Shown here in pieces: positions 36,072 through 45,276 of a stretch of DNA of 64,000 nucleotides. The notes beneath the pieces were generated by a model. It made no database searches, had not been told where the DNA came from, and worked only from the letters and a program-made list of their open reading frames with translations. The first letter of the stretch is position 1. Each line of letters opens with the position of its first letter. The stretch comes from an uncultured Verrucomicrobiales bacterium (GTDB lineage Bacteria > Verrucomicrobiota > Verrucomicrobiia > Verrucomicrobiales > DEV007). Location of the stretch: NCBI GenBank assembly GCA_943789025.1, contig CALSSN010000016.1, forward strand, positions 1 through 64,000, given 5' to 3'. A program made the translations under genes and the position numbers.

Positions 36072-36824
36072 TCAATTGCTTGCATCTGTAGTTGAAACAA
36101 CTTCCTCTCCCAGGTTGACCTTGCTGAGGAAAATCTCCTCAAGCCCAGCGCCACCCGCCTCCTCTCTCACCTCAGCTGGAGTCCCCAGAGCCACCATCTT
36201 GCCCCGTGACATGATCCCAAGTCGCCCCGCCAGCTCCTCCGCGACATTCAGAAGGTGTGTAGACATCAGCACCGTCACTCCGGCTTCCGCCCGTGCTCGG
36301 AACTCATCTTTCACCACTCGGGCATGGATCGGGTCCAAGCCGACCATCGGCTCGTCAATCACAATGACTTGAGGATCGTGAAGCAGTGCCCCAGCAATGG
36401 CTAGCCTCTGACAGGTTCCGTGGCTGAGGTTTTCTATCCTTTCATTAACAAACTCCCAGAGACCAAACTGCTCCATCAAATCACCTGAAATCCGATCAGA
36501 ATCCGCGACAGGCATCGCGTAAAGATCACCGATGAACCGCAGGAATTCCCGTGAGGTCAGTTTTTCGTAAAAGACTGCAACGTCCGGAACATAGCCAAGC
36601 AATGACTTCGCCTCCAAGGGGTGGCTGGCCAGATCATAACCGCATATCTTCACAGATCCCTCCACCGGACGAAGTAACCCGGTGATCATTTTGATGGTGG
36701 TCGTCTTCCCAGCACCATTCGGGCCTAGAAATGCGAAGAGTTCGCCCTGGGGAATCGTCAGGTTCAGATCATCCACCGCGGTCAGCTCTCCAAAGCGCAT
36801 GGTAAGGTTGTTGATTTCGATCAT
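36072..36824 (-). CDS. ABC transporter ATP-binding protein
   Basis: 250 residues with Walker A GPNGAGKTTTIK (about residue 36), the signature loop as LSHGT (degenerate; usual LSGGQ), Walker B with VIVIDEPMVGLDP near 155, and STHLLNVAEELAGR after it. It resembles the ATPase of daunorubicin/copper-type ABC-2 exporters. The permease is not adjacent. It closes a run of four same-strand genes that starts with the ParA-type ATPase; the gap to the upstream gene is 25 bases, so cotranscription is likely. Confidence 0.9.
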   Translation of the reverse strand: MIEINNLTMRFGELTAVDDLNLTIPQGELFAFLGPNGAGKTTTIKMITGLLRPVEGSVKICGYDLASHPLEAKSLLGYVPDVAVFYEKLTSREFLRFIGDLYAMPVADSDRISGDLMEQFGLWEFVNERIENLSHGTCQRLAIAGALLHDPQVIVIDEPMVGLDPIHARVVKDEFRARAEAGVTVLMSTHLLNVAEELAGRLGIMSRGKMVALGTPAEVREEAGGAGLEEIFLSKVNLGEEVVSTTDASN

Positions 36825-36849
36825 AAAAAGCTATCCTTCGAATATTAAC

Positions 36850-37704
36850 TTACTTCCCCATGGTCAGAATAATCGAGCGCAGTTCGACTTCCTCAAAGAT
36901 CCGCACCCTCACAATCTCGCCTCCTTCGGTCAAGTGAATCTCAAAGGGAATTGGCTCCATCTTGAGATCTGGTTCGAGCACGTAGATCAATCGCTGCCGG
37001 CCGGCTAGCTTCTCAAAAGCGATACGAGTTTTCACTCCTTTGGAACCCACCCTGCCTCGGCCACCCGCCCTCTTGGATTCGCGGCGCGCAAGCTCAGCCT
37101 TCAATGCAGGCTCAAGCCAGAGAAGAGAAGGAGCCAGTTTCCCGCCCGCTTTGGCGCTATCCAGTAACACCTCGCCGCTCTGGTAGATCTGGTAACGAAG
37201 CTGCTCTAACTCTTCATTGTTATGATCTCTCTGTGAATTCCCTGGCAACCCAGACTCTGCAAAGTTCACCTCGAGCCGGAGATCACTGTTTGATAGCCGG
37301 GCGATAAATTCCACGGCCTCGACTTCCTCCGCGCCTCGAATGGTTGACTCCAGGTCCACAGTCAGCGCCTCACCTCCATCATTTCCGGGAATGGATTCCG
37401 GCAGATTTGCCGTTCCCTGAAAACTGAGCTCTCGGCGCCCCGACCCCATGACTGTGTCGGGGAGCATACGACTGGAAAAAATCGCCCGCCCGATTTGACG
37501 ATCTTGGCAAAACACTCCGAAGGTATGATTCGGATCTTCCAGGGTAAGAAATCGTAAAAAAAGTTCCTCGGCGGGTGGACCTTCACTCGACACCTCGACT
37601 GGAAACCACACGCGCCTCACATGGGCAACGCTCATCACCCCCCAGAACAGGAGAATGGCAATACTCAACCATCTTCCCAGGCGAAATGCAGCAACCCTTG
37701 CCAT
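36850..37704 (-). CDS. Membrane-anchored protein of unknown function
   Basis: 284 residues. One transmembrane helix (LGRWLSIAILLFWGVMSVAHVRRVWF, 9-33) followed by a 250-residue extracytoplasmic domain with alternating beta and helical stretches (RLSNSDLRLEVNFAESGLPG, IRVRIFEEVELRSII). Not recognised. It starts 7 bases after the roadblock-like gene and ends 25 bases before the ABC ATPase gene. Possibly the ABC partner's accessory protein; inference only. Confidence 0.6.
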   Translation of the reverse strand: MARVAAFRLGRWLSIAILLFWGVMSVAHVRRVWFPVEVSSEGPPAEELFLRFLTLEDPNHTFGVFCQDRQIGRAIFSSRMLPDTVMGSGRRELSFQGTANLPESIPGNDGGEALTVDLESTIRGAEEVEAVEFIARLSNSDLRLEVNFAESGLPGNSQRDHNNEELEQLRYQIYQSGEVLLDSAKAGGKLAPSLLWLEPALKAELARRESKRAGGRGRVGSKGVKTRIAFEKLAGRQRLIYVLEPDLKMEPIPFEIHLTEGGEIVRVRIFEEVELRSIILTMGK

Positions 37705-37711
37705 CGCTTTC

Positions 37712-38764
37712 CTACTCTTCTCCTCCGGTCTGGGTCAGGGTTTTTTCCAGAGCACTGCCAATAAGGAGCATCTTGCGAAACGAAATCCTCTCAGCCGTGA
37801 GCAAGCCAATACATATTGGAAACCTCTCACTGGAGCAATTGATCACACAAAAGTACTCGCCAGCCCCTCTCGCCGTCGCAAGATGGATTCCAGTCTCCGT
37901 ATTTCCTATGGCTCGCCGTCCACGCTGAAAAAGCAGAGCAAGATCTCCCGTATCCTCCAGCCTCTCACGCTCGAGCCCACGGACTTCGATCGATTCGCCC
38001 TGCTCGTCGATGACCGCGAATTGATTGATCCCGAACTCATTAAAAATCCACCCACCTAGTTCCTCGAACCTTCCCCAGAGAAGTTCTTGTGAAGGAGAAA
38101 AGGTCGCAATCTCCGCTAGGTCGCTCACCGGAATCTTCTCATCTTGAATCGATGGCGAAACATCATCCGCAGGTTGCTTGGTTGCCCCATTTTCTAGGGT
38201 AACCCTTTTTCCTCGCTCTCCCCATCCCCCTCTCCCAGCAGCCCAATCCGAAGCCACATTCTCCTCACCGCTATACCCAGCCGAATCGTGCGCGTCATTA
38301 GAATACTCTGAATCCCCCTGCGTCTTCTCGCTCTGGTCCGGAGCTAGCCAGGACCCTGTCTCCGTACCTAAAGCGACTTTAGCGACTTTAGCGACTTTAG
38401 CATGAGGTGAATGAGCGCCACGCTTCACATTTTTTTCGCCACGGGATTCCAGAGTCTTGTCTACTGACCTGCCCACGATCGCACCGCTTTCAGTCGCCAA
38501 AGAACGAATTCTCGCCAGCCGCTCATTAAGCCGCAGTTGAATCTCGGGCGAAACCTCAGAAACTCGAGCAGGAACAACGACGGGAGCGCTCACAGCCTCC
38601 TCGGTCAGAAAATCGAAAGCCGTCTCTGCTCCCAATATTCTTCCATAGGCATCCTTATGCGCTGTGTCCTGATCTTCAGCCGCACCACCAAGCCCGTCGA
38701 ACAAGCTGCTGATGCTGTTGGGATCAATCCATAAGCGGCGTGTGTGTCTTCCGATCGTATCCAT
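37712..38764 (-). CDS. Protein with roadblock/GAF-like C-terminal domain
   Basis: 350 residues. Residues 1-110 are acidic and helical, 110-220 are low-complexity and include AKVAKVAKVA encoded by a 9-bp triplicate repeat. Residues 225-350 form a compact alpha/beta domain (LWGRFEELGGWIFNEFGINQFAVIDEQGESI, GEYFCVINCSSERFPICIGLLTAE) with the look of a roadblock/LC7 or GAF module. It overlaps the ParA-type gene by 41 bases, so translation is coupled. ParA partners in bacteria often act as polar or regulatory adaptors; the role here is not known. Confidence 0.5.
   Translation of the reverse strand: MDTIGRHTRRLWIDPNSISSLFDGLGGAAEDQDTAHKDAYGRILGAETAFDFLTEEAVSAPVVVPARVSEVSPEIQLRLNERLARIRSLATESGAIVGRSVDKTLESRGEKNVKRGAHSPHAKVAKVAKVALGTETGSWLAPDQSEKTQGDSEYSNDAHDSAGYSGEENVASDWAAGRGGWGERGKRVTLENGATKQPADDVSPSIQDEKIPVSDLAEIATFSPSQELLWGRFEELGGWIFNEFGINQFAVIDEQGESIEVRGLERERLEDTGDLALLFQRGRRAIGNTETGIHLATARGAGEYFCVINCSSERFPICIGLLTAERISFRKMLLIGSALEKTLTQTGGEE
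38372..38398 (-). repeat. 9-bp tandem repeat, three copies
   Basis: agcgacttt is repeated three times exactly in phase with the gene and encodes AKVAKVAKV. Such in-frame nonamer repeats can change copy number without breaking the frame. Confidence 0.9.
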
Positions 38765-39539
38765 GGTCTTCTGTTCTCAACTTTACCCGTGTTTCGAGTT
38801 CCGCAGCAAGTTTATCAAAAATCAAAGCACCCGAGGGAGCGATATCCCGCAAGAGTCCTAAAGGCACGCCCCGTGCGCTCGCTTCAAGAAAATCGACATC
38901 CCTCGGAACCATGTCACGAAAAAGAAACTCGGCTGGCAGGAGGTCTCGGAGTTCCGACACCACCGCCTCGCACGCTTCCGACCCTTGTTGCATCATGGTC
39001 AGGAGAATTCCGGCGAGCTTCACCTGATGACCCGAATCCCGAAGATGACGAAGAGCAGTGAGAACATAAGGGATGGAACGCGCGCCCAAAGGTTCAGCCT
39101 GTTGTGGGACCACAACAAAATCCGAACATTTTAGAATATGTCCGGTAAAACCGGCCATCCCGGCTGGGGTGTCAGCCACAATCAGATCGAAGCCTCGCCT
39201 CTCCAAGTTACCGAAGACATCAGCCACTTTACCTGCCTCTTGTTCCGGAGACCCTGACCCTTCAAAAAAACTAAGATTTTGACCGGAAGTTAAAATCTTT
39301 AATTCTGGCAGCCGCGTCGGTTGAACCAGCCTCTCTACATCGTGATTTGAATAGACTGCGTCATAAAAACCAAAGCGTTCCTGTGCTTTCCTTGAGAGAG
39401 AAAGCCCCACCGAGCCTTGTGGATCGGAATCAAGCAAAAGGGTATGCCAGCCCCTGCGTGCCATCGCATAAGCGAGATTCACGCTGACTGTTGTCTTCCC
39501 GACGCCACCTTTCTGGCTTGCGATTGCTAATGTTACCAC
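38724..39539 (-). CDS. ParA-family ATPase (MinD-like)
   Basis: 271 residues with the deviant Walker A ASQKGGVGKTTVSVNLAYAM, DSDPQGS switch and DTPAGMAGFTGHIL. Ordinary chromosomal or plasmid partition ParA would be next to parB; here the partner is a roadblock-like protein with 41-base overlap, plus a membrane protein and an ABC ATPase. That context points to a cellular positioning or signalling role instead of DNA partition. The ATG at 39539 gives MVTLAIASQ. Upstream is a 385-base divergent region shared with the AraC gene. Confidence 0.9.
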   Translation of the reverse strand: MVTLAIASQKGGVGKTTVSVNLAYAMARRGWHTLLLDSDPQGSVGLSLSRKAQERFGFYDAVYSNHDVERLVQPTRLPELKILTSGQNLSFFEGSGSPEQEAGKVADVFGNLERRGFDLIVADTPAGMAGFTGHILKCSDFVVVPQQAEPLGARSIPYVLTALRHLRDSGHQVKLAGILLTMMQQGSEACEAVVSELRDLLPAEFLFRDMVPRDVDFLEASARGVPLGLLRDIAPSGALIFDKLAAELETRVKLRTEDHGYDRKTHTPLMD

Positions 39540-39924
39540 CTCCCTGAGATCCTAGGCAGATTGCCTCTCTTTGCACGCAGAATCGTTGGGAGCTTGCGGA
39601 ATAAAAAATCTTTCCATGGCACAGGGCTGCGGAGACTTGAATAATTCCTGCTCTTCGATCCACAACTCTCCTCCTGTGGATGCGCCCCTTTCAGGGATCT
39701 CTCAGGGAATGGCATCGAGCAAATCACCACGGCCGTACCTCCAATTCACTCTGGACATGCATCCCATCATGGAAGCAAGCTGCTCCATGTAAGCTGATAC
39801 ATCTCAGGTGCTTTCTCCATCATTCCGGGCATGAAGCATTTGAGGAGGATCAAAATTCCGGGATCTGGATTCTATCCTTTTCATCTGACCTCCTATCACG
39901 CATTCTATCGATGGAGGCCTCGCG
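39540..39924. other. Divergent intergenic region, 385 bases
   Basis: Between the ParA-type gene (-) and the AraC gene (+). A good ribosome-binding site for AraC lies at 39913-39917 (GGAGG, seven bases before the ATG). No convincing promoter hexamers, repeats or RNA structure were found. It probably carries both promoters. Confidence 0.6.
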
Positions 39925-40806
39925 ATGAAACACTATCGACCACTACTTCTCAGTGATCTCGACCTCAGAGTGATGGGACTCGTCGTCCGCGGCTTTCGCC
40001 TCAATAGTCAGATTCCGGAAAATCTTCCCGCCACCCACACGCACGACTACGAGCAGTTGATTGTCTGCCTCCAGAGCAGGTGTCAAATCGATATCCGAGG
40101 CAGGAGACAAAGCGGGCAACCCGGCGCAGTTTTCCTTATTCCTGCCGGGACACCACATATGTTCGTTAACTCAGTAAAAGCCCCCTCTCTTTGCCTCGTC
40201 CTCGACCTCGACCTTCCAGAGAATCTACGCCCCTCCACCACCAGAAGCGATCTCACAGCCCCGAACCTATCAGAAGTCAAAGCGCGAGTTGCAGCCATGT
40301 TTCGAAATCTTCACATCGAATCCCCTGCTCTTCGTTTCAGACTTGCTGGTGCCATCTGCGACATACTCGACCCTGTCCTAAAAGCGCTCGGCTGCATTGC
40401 CTCTCCCACAGGTAGCCGCCATGCTGCCGGTCCGAAACCTATTTCCAAAATGATTGATCGGTTGCTCGAGCGGCCGGGAGGAGAGCGTATGGAAATCGCC
40501 GAGATCGCTCAACGGCTTGGCTACCAGCAGGACAACCTCAACCGTCGACTGAAATCAGAATCCGGTCTAACCGTTGGACAGTATCGCTCACAAAAAATTC
40601 TCAAGCGAGCGCAGCATTATCTCCGGGCGGGACATTCTGTGCAGGAAACCGCGCAGCTCACTGGATTTCCGGATAAAAACTACTTCTCCCGCTGGTTTCG
40701 TCTTCAGGCTGGTATTACTGCGAGAGCGTGGTGCCAGGAAAATGTTGAACCCCCAAAAGGAACGGCAGGTTACGAGCATGATCTTTTTGATCATGACCAG
40801 CGATGA
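39925..40806 (+). CDS. AraC/XylS-family transcriptional regulator
   Basis: 293 residues. An N-terminal cupin-like effector domain (HTHDYEQLIVCLQSRCQIDI, VFLIPAGTPHMF) is followed by a C-terminal AraC helix-turn-helix pair: MEIAEIAQRLGYQQDNLNRRLKSESG near residue 190 and SVQETAQLTGFPDKNYFSRWFR near 235. It has a strong GGAGG ribosome-binding site. The target genes are not evident; it stands alone between ParA and an unknown protein. Confidence 0.9.
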   Translation: MKHYRPLLLSDLDLRVMGLVVRGFRLNSQIPENLPATHTHDYEQLIVCLQSRCQIDIRGRRQSGQPGAVFLIPAGTPHMFVNSVKAPSLCLVLDLDLPENLRPSTTRSDLTAPNLSEVKARVAAMFRNLHIESPALRFRLAGAICDILDPVLKALGCIASPTGSRHAAGPKPISKMIDRLLERPGGERMEIAEIAQRLGYQQDNLNRRLKSESGLTVGQYRSQKILKRAQHYLRAGHSVQETAQLTGFPDKNYFSRWFRLQAGITARAWCQENVEPPKGTAGYEHDLFDHDQR

Positions 40807-40929
40807 GTTCAGATCAGGAATCTGCTCTGGCATGAACATCCATTGCGTGCTCGTCGCGAAGGAGCGCCCAAAGCTGAAGAACCAGGAGTGAGCCTGACAC
40901 AAAAACATGCTGCCAAAAGACGCGAACCT

Positions 40930-41535
40930 CTATTCTTCTTCCGATTCCCTGAATACCCTTCCCTTACCACTGGCCATCGTTCTGGCCAGATTTCTATAGA
41001 GGCTATCGACTGCCCCTTCCGAGCGCAGTCGATACTCCACCGTGCGGGCATGCGTGGTAGCCGGGTAGTTCTTTACCACGTCAAAGAGTTGATCCTCAAG
41101 CCCTGCGCGCCGAGCTCCTTCTTTTCCAAGGCTTTGGATTTTATCTAAGGGATTTTGCGCACCGGAAAGAGCACCTGAAGAACCTTCCGTTACCGGCTCC
41201 AGATAGTAAAATCGCGCGACAGCAGCTCCCGCTGAAGCGATGGTAACCTCCACCACACGCGCCACACCGTCTGAAACATATTCGTGCTTCGAAACAAACG
41301 AGATTTTGTTAACCAGCACCAGGTAGTTCCCGCCCTGCATGCGTGCCTCCCAAAGATGGCGGTAGCCCTCCACCTCATTGGCGTCACCTTTTGAGTTACT
41401 TGGAACCTCGGTCTTTTTCGCCTCGCCACCTCCTCTCTCTCCAGGAAGCCCTCCCTGAGTCAGGCCCTGCGCACTCCCGAAACAACTCAAACAACAGATC
41501 ATCAAACGAAGGGTGCGTGCAGAATGTCTCTTCAT
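40930..41535 (-). CDS. Exported protein of unknown function
   Basis: 201 residues. Signal peptide MKRHSARTLRLMICCLSCFGSAQG, then a Gly/Lys-rich linker to about residue 55 and a mixed domain (GYRHLWEARMQGGNYLVLVNKISFVSKHEYVSDGVARVVEVTI). It contains no recognised domain. It faces the AraC gene convergently, about 120 bases away, and lies 31 bases after an equally unrecognised exported protein, so the two may be cotranscribed. Confidence 0.6.
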   Translation of the reverse strand: MKRHSARTLRLMICCLSCFGSAQGLTQGGLPGERGGGEAKKTEVPSNSKGDANEVEGYRHLWEARMQGGNYLVLVNKISFVSKHEYVSDGVARVVEVTIASAGAAVARFYYLEPVTEGSSGALSGAQNPLDKIQSLGKEGARRAGLEDQLFDVVKNYPATTHARTVEYRLRSEGAVDSLYRNLARTMASGKGRVFRESEEE

Positions 41536-41566
41536 CTCGGAAGACTAAAGATCTGAAGGATCCTGT

Positions 41567-42112
41567 TCAATAGAATTCTTTCGTATTCAGAACCATCTCA
41601 ATCTCCTCTGGCGAGACTCTCAGCTCCCCCTGATCGATCGACAACAAGCGCCAGGAACCCGGCCAAACCCCCTCTTTCTTCCAGCGAAAAACAAACGGCT
41701 CCACCAGTGCACTCGTTCTCGCCATCGCCTCCTGAGCCACAGGGCTCCCCCGACCCTCGATTCGCATTCCATGCCGAAGCACGGCAAATGCCTGCTCCCC
41801 TGTCTCGTCAAGAACCAGTTCTGCCGATTCGCTGATTTCTATGTCTAGAAAGAGAAAGTGACTCCGCAACCACTTGAGGACCTTTACCATTTCCTTCGCA
41901 TCAAGCTCCCAGCGGTCTGAATAGCGCAGGGACACCATGCCGGCGAGGTCTTTCCAATCACGCCCTTTGAAGGCCTCGATAAAAACCTCTTGCTTGCGAT
42001 GAACCTGACCTTCTACATCAAAAAACCTCACTGCCTGCACGCCCAGGGTCCAACAAGCAACAATTCCTAAAAGCCAACGAAAAACGTAGCGTCGAGAAGG
42101 AACTTTTGCCAT
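41567..42112 (-). CDS. Single-pass membrane protein of unknown function
   Basis: 181 residues. Signal anchor MAKVPSRRYVFRWLLGIVACWTLGVQAVRFF, then a cystatin/NTF2-like alpha-beta domain (QEVFIEAFKGRDWKDLAGMV, WRLLSIDQGELRVSP). The ATG at 42112 is chosen; upstream in-frame sequence runs antisense to rppH and is not considered coding. Divergent from rppH with about 50 bases between starts. Confidence 0.6.
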   Translation of the reverse strand: MAKVPSRRYVFRWLLGIVACWTLGVQAVRFFDVEGQVHRKQEVFIEAFKGRDWKDLAGMVSLRYSDRWELDAKEMVKVLKWLRSHFLFLDIEISESAELVLDETGEQAFAVLRHGMRIEGRGSPVAQEAMARTSALVEPFVFRWKKEGVWPGSWRLLSIDQGELRVSPEEIEMVLNTKEFY

Positions 42113-42163
42113 AGACACCTTAATAGTTGCGACACTCCGAGGAAGCAACACATTCGCTTGAGC

Positions 42164-42622
42164 ATGCCAGTCTACCGTCCCAACGTCGCCGCCATCCTTG
42201 TCCAGAAGGATTCGCGTATCCTGATCTGTGAACGCAGCGGAAAAAAAGGAGCATGGCAGTTTCCGCAGGGAGGCGTTGATAAAAATGAAACACCGAAACA
42301 GACACTTTTTCGAGAGGTTAGAGAGGAAGTCGGAGTCAAAAAAAAGCACCTCTCGATCCTGAAGAAAAAGAGCGGTTACCGCTACCGATTCCCTGATGAA
42401 AAACTCAAATGGGGCAAATTTCACGGCCAGAAACAAGTCTATTATCTCTGCCTCTTTCACGGCAGCGATTCGGATATCGATCTCGGAAAAAAAGGAGCAG
42501 AATTTCAGAATTTCCGGTGGATTTTCCCCGACCAGTTTGATTTGCGGTGGCTCCCTGCTTTTAAACGCAAAGTTTACCGAAAGGTCCTGCGCGACTTTTT
42601 TAAGGTCGACGTCGGAAAGTGA
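42164..42622 (+). CDS. rppH: RNA pyrophosphohydrolase-type NUDIX enzyme
   Basis: 152 residues. Complete Nudix box around residues 37-60 beginning GGVDKNETP and ending REVREEVGV, after MPVYRPNVAAILVQKD and GKKGAWQFPQ, the standard RppH entry. It removes pyrophosphate from mRNA 5' ends or cleaves dinucleoside polyphosphates. The YYLC and FKRKVYRKVL stretches at the C-terminus also fit. A TTG two codons earlier is possible. The gene end overlaps the zinc aminopeptidase gene on the other strand by 49 bases. Confidence 0.92.
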   Translation: MPVYRPNVAAILVQKDSRILICERSGKKGAWQFPQGGVDKNETPKQTLFREVREEVGVKKKHLSILKKKSGYRYRFPDEKLKWGKFHGQKQVYYLCLFHGSDSDIDLGKKGAEFQNFRWIFPDQFDLRWLPAFKRKVYRKVLRDFFKVDVGK

Positions 42623-43722
42623 GCAGCGCGGGGATAACTGCTTTCCGGAAAAGGCCTTTTCCCCTGCTTTATTTTTTTCATCTCCCGGTAAAACAAGTGA
42701 AGGTCGCCGCCGCACTCTTCCATCAGGATGCGACGTAACGGCGGCACCATCCCGTGATAGGTTCCTAGCATCGCCAATCTCGCGTTGTTAAAGGGCAGAT
42801 CGGAAAGTCTGCGCGCTGCCTGGCGGGAAATCGGGCGCACAAGAGCAATACAACGCTCCTCCAACGTCTTAAAAATCCGTCTTTTTTTCACGCGTATCCC
42901 TGCAGCATCTGAAAAGCGACCAGAGGCATACAGATCTTCCAGATGCCTCCGCGCCATCTCCCATTCAGCGTGCACCTGGTTTATCACCTGCTGCTTTCTT
43001 TTATAATTTTGAAGCTCTCCACCCTTGATCTCTTTAAGTGCAATCCACCGCTCCAGCGCCTGTTCTTCAACCACTGTCGCAAAAGCTTCGCTGATGGCTG
43101 TATTGCCCGGGAAAAAAAGCTTTCTATGCGCTAATTCGTGGCAAAGAAACGCGACCAGAGCAGGCTGCTTCAAATCGATAAAGGTATTGAGGAGCGGGTC
43201 CCCAAACCACCCGAGTGTGGAATACGCATCGACCCCTGCTACCATGACATCCAAACCCCGCTGCTTGAGCTTCTCCGCATAGGCCTGCGCTTCCTCCTCA
43301 GAAAAATACCCACGGTAGGCGAGGCGCCCGAGCAGCGGATACCACCACTTTATGGGCTGCAGATCAAATTCCTCTGCGGCAAACACGTTCCATACGACGT
43401 AAGGACGACCAAGGTCCGCGTAAGTTTTATAACTTCTGCCACTGGGCAACCCCATCTCATCCTCGGCAAAACGGAGGATCTCTGGAATTTTCTCGAGGGC
43501 TTGATACTCTTCGTGTGTGCCATTTTCCTTCGAATTCTCAAGTTGTTGCAGCACCTCTTTAAGGGGACGGCTCTTTTCCATCACGTCAAGATGACCGCGT
43601 AGAGCCTGATCGTAATAATGGAACTCAGCGCATCCCATCAGACATCCAGCCGCTACCAGCGCAATACCAAAACTGAGGCCGGGACGGAGCATGCGAGGCA
43701 CTCTTTTTTTTATCAAAAGCAT
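42574..43722 (-). CDS. Predicted zinc aminopeptidase, lipoprotein
   Basis: About 382 residues. N-terminal lipobox LMGC near residue 31 after a hydrophobic run (GIALVAAGCLMGC). The zinc motif HELAHRKLFF lies near residue 200, with the downstream NTAISEAFATVVEEQAL (second Glu) in the expected place for the Aminopep (COG4324) family. The rest of the family pattern also fits: GVDAYSTLGWFGDPLLNTF just before the zinc motif. Probably an envelope peptidase. The ATG at 43722 is preferred over 43749. Its stop region overlaps rppH. Confidence 0.85.
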   Translation of the reverse strand: MLLIKKRVPRMLRPGLSFGIALVAAGCLMGCAEFHYYDQALRGHLDVMEKSRPLKEVLQQLENSKENGTHEEYQALEKIPEILRFAEDEMGLPSGRSYKTYADLGRPYVVWNVFAAEEFDLQPIKWWYPLLGRLAYRGYFSEEEAQAYAEKLKQRGLDVMVAGVDAYSTLGWFGDPLLNTFIDLKQPALVAFLCHELAHRKLFFPGNTAISEAFATVVEEQALERWIALKEIKGGELQNYKRKQQVINQVHAEWEMARRHLEDLYASGRFSDAAGIRVKKRRIFKTLEERCIALVRPISRQAARRLSDLPFNNARLAMLGTYHGMVPPLRRILMEECGGDLHLFYREMKKIKQGKRPFPESSYPRAAHFPTSTLKKSRRTFR

Positions 43723-43987
43723 CTGTTTTTTTATTCCAACAGCCCGCAAACCCCTGCAAATCCGCGAGAATGCTTGAGGCGTACCATACTTTACTTTGCG
43801 AGATCAAAACCCCGAGCGGATGCAATGCCTCCTCAAGACCATTGATCACAGGGCACGGTAACTTTCTTACGATCACTGCGGATCAAATCACGGGCTACTT
43901 TTCCTTTCCCCTTTCCATCGTTCCTCGACTGGATGGTGCTTATCTCTCTCTTAAAGAACGTCGCTCTTGCCAACCTTCTCCTGCTAA

Positions 43988-45005
43988 TCAGTGTAACCCC
44001 ACCTGCTCTGCTTCCAGAGAAATCTTCGGCTTTCTGACGTTCAATTCTTTGTAGGACTTCATAATCACTGTCACGCTCCCGACAAACACCTCCGCCCGGA
44101 TCTCCAGAGGGAGACGATGACGATTCTTCTCAACCCAGACCGTCGCCGTCTTGAATTTTTTGTGGGCTGAGAGACTTCCATCTTTCTCAACAGACTTGAT
44201 AGCCATCCTCAGCCTGATCGACGGAACCTTCTTCCCTTCCAGCTCATGCTCTTCATGAGCTTCCACCGTGATAATCACGAGATACGGATGCTCATTCGGG
44301 CAACTCACCAACTGAATCTCGTCTCCCACATTCAAAGGTAGGCTTCGGAAGTAGAGAATACTCGAAAGCAGGTCAAGCGGCTTGGGAATGTTCTTAAACG
44401 TTAACGAGGTTGGCTGGACTCCCTCTCTCTGGAGAGCCAATCCCCGATTCCGGTAGGAACGAAAACGATTGCGGCCGAACTCACCATAAAAATCAATACG
44501 CCTCTCGTCTTGAACCTCCTTAAAATGCAAGGCGACAGGATTGTTTTTTCGCCGGATCAAAAACAGAAAAAACATCACAGTCGTAGCTCCACAGGAAGCG
44601 CACCGGCCCTTGTGTGCTAGCGTTCGCCACGCCCATGATGAGGTTGTCATTCACCTTATTTGCCACCGAAGGATTAAGAAATCCGAGGGTGTGCCTGAGC
44701 CTTCTTTCGTCGACTTTCGGGGTCAAAGTGATCGATGCGAAGCCGACATCGATGAACTTACTCCAACTCGCGATATAGACTACGTGACAGGGTGGGAGTG
44801 AGGGGATATCGCCGAGAACCGGCTCCGGAACATTGAGCATCCATGAATGATGCTTCGGCTCAAACTTTTTCGGGACACTTTCTTTGCTGGGAGTGTCAGC
44901 CTTTCCAGCACCGACTACCCCAGACAGAAAACCCAGGCCCACGATCACTACCGTAACAAAGGCTCTCCTTTTTTGATGACCAATTTTTGCTGTTCTCTGC
45001 ACCAC
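43988..45005 (-). pseudogene. DUF3108 exported protein, one frameshift at an A6 run
   Basis: First part (45005-44550): signal peptide, then HVVYIASWSKFIDVGFASI, which fits the start of DUF3108 envelope proteins. At the A6 run (T6 on the plus strand, 44544-44549) the signal moves to the next frame, where FKNIPKPLDLLSSILYFRSLPL and AVKS-like strands up to VIMKSYKELN continue. Removing one A joins PAKNNPVALHFKEVQDERRIDFYGEFG smoothly, giving about 338 residues. This is a +1 shift like those at the left end. The function of DUF3108 is unknown. Confidence 0.65.
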
Positions 45006-45276
45006 TTAGTTTTTTATTCACCTCGCCCCGAAAGCCCTCAAGCCTGCTGCCCTGACCCTTCCATTACAATCTGCCTGAATATCGCATTCCCACAAGCCTC
45101 ACACCACTTCGATGATATCTCTCGGTGCTAAAAACAAAAGGCACCTCAAAAACAACAGTGCAGCCAGAAATGCGACACTGAGTTCCTGTCTTGACCTGGG
45201 GCGAGAACCTGATGCAATCAATGCTTCGAAGCGACTCCTTTAAAGGCCACGTGCCGTAGGGTGCTACCATCAAAAA

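Noticed and set aside
36072-36824. Degenerate ABC signature as evidence of a dead ATPase
   Set aside because: Walker A, Walker B and the post-Walker B region are intact; LSHGT-like signatures occur in functional transporters.
37712-38764. Repeat in the roadblock-like gene as a CRISPR-like array
   Set aside because: Nine-base units with no spacers, coding in frame.
44544-44549. A6 as a -1 ribosomal slippery site for DUF3108
   Set aside because: The required change is +1, not -1, and no downstream structure is seen.
45006-45276. Short open frames between the DUF3108 and PHP genes
   Set aside because: No start context or protein-like composition; treated as intergenic.
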